Assembly (NCBI GenBank): GCA_028689145.1
Contig: JAQTWT010000009.1
Coordinates: 56,219 to 120,218, forward strand
Length of the DNA: 64,000 nucleotides
From: Gallionella sp.
GTDB lineage: Bacteria; Pseudomonadota; Gammaproteobacteria; Burkholderiales; Gallionellaceae
Reading direction: 5' to 3'
Shown here: piece after piece, positions 63,390 to 64,000 of the stretch
How the letters are laid out: each line of letters begins with the position of its first letter
How positions within the stretch are numbered: position 1 is the first letter of the stretch
Program-made: the position numbers and the translations under genes
Notes under the pieces: generated by a model
Told to the model about the DNA's origin: nothing
Database searches by the model: none
Seen by the model: only the letters and a program-made list of their open reading frames with translations

Positions 63390-63996
63390 TAAACCCCCGG
63401 CTATGCCGGGGGACTCACAAAGGTTTGACCTATACCACGGTGAGAGTGAATCTGTAATCTCGACTAAGAGATGGAGATTCACGATGAAAGAATACCAGAG
63501 TTTAAGCCACACGAGATGGGACTGTAAGTATCACGTAGTATTTATACCGAAGAAGCGCAAGAAGCGAATATTCGGAGTGCTGCGCAAGCACCTTGGAGAG
63601 ATATTCCGGGAGTTGGCGAAGCACAAGGAAGCGCAGATAGTAGAAGGGCACTTGATGGGGGATCATGTCCACATGTGCATCAGCATACCGCCGAAGCAAG
63701 CGGTGTCGAATGTTGTGGGCTATATCAAGGGCAAAAGCGCGATAGCGATAGCAAGGCGTTTCGGAGGGCGAGAGCAGAATTTCACAGGCGAAGTATTTTG
63801 GGCGCGTGGATATTTTGTCTCAACCGTTGGGCTTGATGAAACGATGGTCAGAACGTACATCCGCAACCAAGAGGAAGAGGATGAACGGTACGACCAGATG
63901 AGACTAGGGCTGTAGCCGCCTTGGGCGGCTCACGGTTTAATGGCCCCTTTGAGGGGCTCACCCAATAAGCCTCCGGCTTTGCCGGAGGTCATTTAA
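63390..63996 (+). mobile_element. IS200-type insertion sequence
   Basis: The element carries a single tnpA. The left end has hairpin CCCCCGGC TAT GCCGGGGG (63394-63412) and the right end CCTCCGGC TTT GCCGGAGG (63970-63988), the subterminal palindromes recognised by Y1 HUH transposases. Two further small hairpins follow tnpA. No tnpB is present, so it is of the IS200 kind. The exact tips are not certain, and the right edge is close to the window end. Confidence 0.85.
63484..63915 (+). CDS. tnpA: IS200-type Y1 transposase
   Basis: The start at 63484 gives 143 residues, the usual size. The HUH metal motif is in MGDHVHMCISIP (~58-69, His-x-His). The catalytic tyrosine is in the helix TYIRNQEEED (~122) that follows WARGYFVSTVG. 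It moves as single-stranded DNA without target duplication. It appears intact. Confidence 0.92.
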   Translation: MKEYQSLSHTRWDCKYHVVFIPKKRKKRIFGVLRKHLGEIFRELAKHKEAQIVEGHLMGDHVHMCISIPPKQAVSNVVGYIKGKSAIAIARRFGGREQNFTGEVFWARGYFVSTVGLDETMVRTYIRNQEEEDERYDQMRLGL

Positions 63997-64000
63997 CTTC

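Overview
The window looks like a betaproteobacterial chromosome, probably Nitrosomonadales and possibly Gallionellaceae-like. This is an inference from gene order and content: ileS-lspA...ispH, surE-pcm-nlpD, tig-clpP-clpX-lon-hupB-tRNA-tRNA-ppiD, earP-efp, and a set of hemerythrin-containing signalling proteins typical of microaerophiles. Most genes are GC-rich. Several accessory patches are clearly more AT-rich.

Layout. 1-4 kb: the 3' end of an NnrS gene, an AT-rich two-domain DNA-binding protein, a PIN/AbrB toxin-antitoxin pair and dcd. 4-9 kb: a MacAB-TolC-like export operon on the minus strand. 9.6-20.2 kb: glgP, ileS-lspA, then a four-gene stressosome-like module (diguanylate cyclase, fused RsbT-RsbX, RsbR, RsbS) lying between lspA and ispH. 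20.2-27.5 kb: tRNA-Thr, a CDF metal exporter, a second MacAB-like operon with mntP embedded in it, and a ChaA-like antiporter. 27.7-30.6 kb: small accessory genes (DUF5062-like, a HEPN-like candidate, a zinc ribbon membrane protein, HigBA) and a HugZ-like protein. 30.7-34.5 kb: oxygen-linked signalling genes (hemerythrin HD-GYP, response regulator, hemerythrin histidine kinase). 34.6-40.4 kb: DUF3025, earP, efp, a coiled-coil protein and a GAF-GAF-PAS adenylate cyclase. 40.4-46.3 kb: an accessory islet with a large nuclease-helicase and three toxin-antitoxin loci, one of them broken, plus a duplicated toxin tail. 46.6-55 kb: the protein quality control block (tig, clpP, clpX, lon, hupB, tRNA-Val, tRNA-Asp, ppiD). 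55-61.6 kb: a radical SAM gene, nlpD, pcm, surE, tRNA-Pro, a DUF2062 gene and comEC. 61.6-64 kb: a fabI remnant, a DUF4124 protein, a FliD-like protein and an IS200-type element.

The most interesting material is the stressosome module with a fused kinase-phosphatase, and several families of short repeats. One is an intercistronic element found in the same sense orientation between rsbTX/rsbR and between a kinase and its response regulator, with its last ~23 bases also between clpP and clpX. Others are GTAG-bounded inverted doublets resembling REPINs, and repeats inserted in frame inside earP. One of the earP repeats also forms the start of the TolC signal peptide. All identities are by eye; no database search was run.
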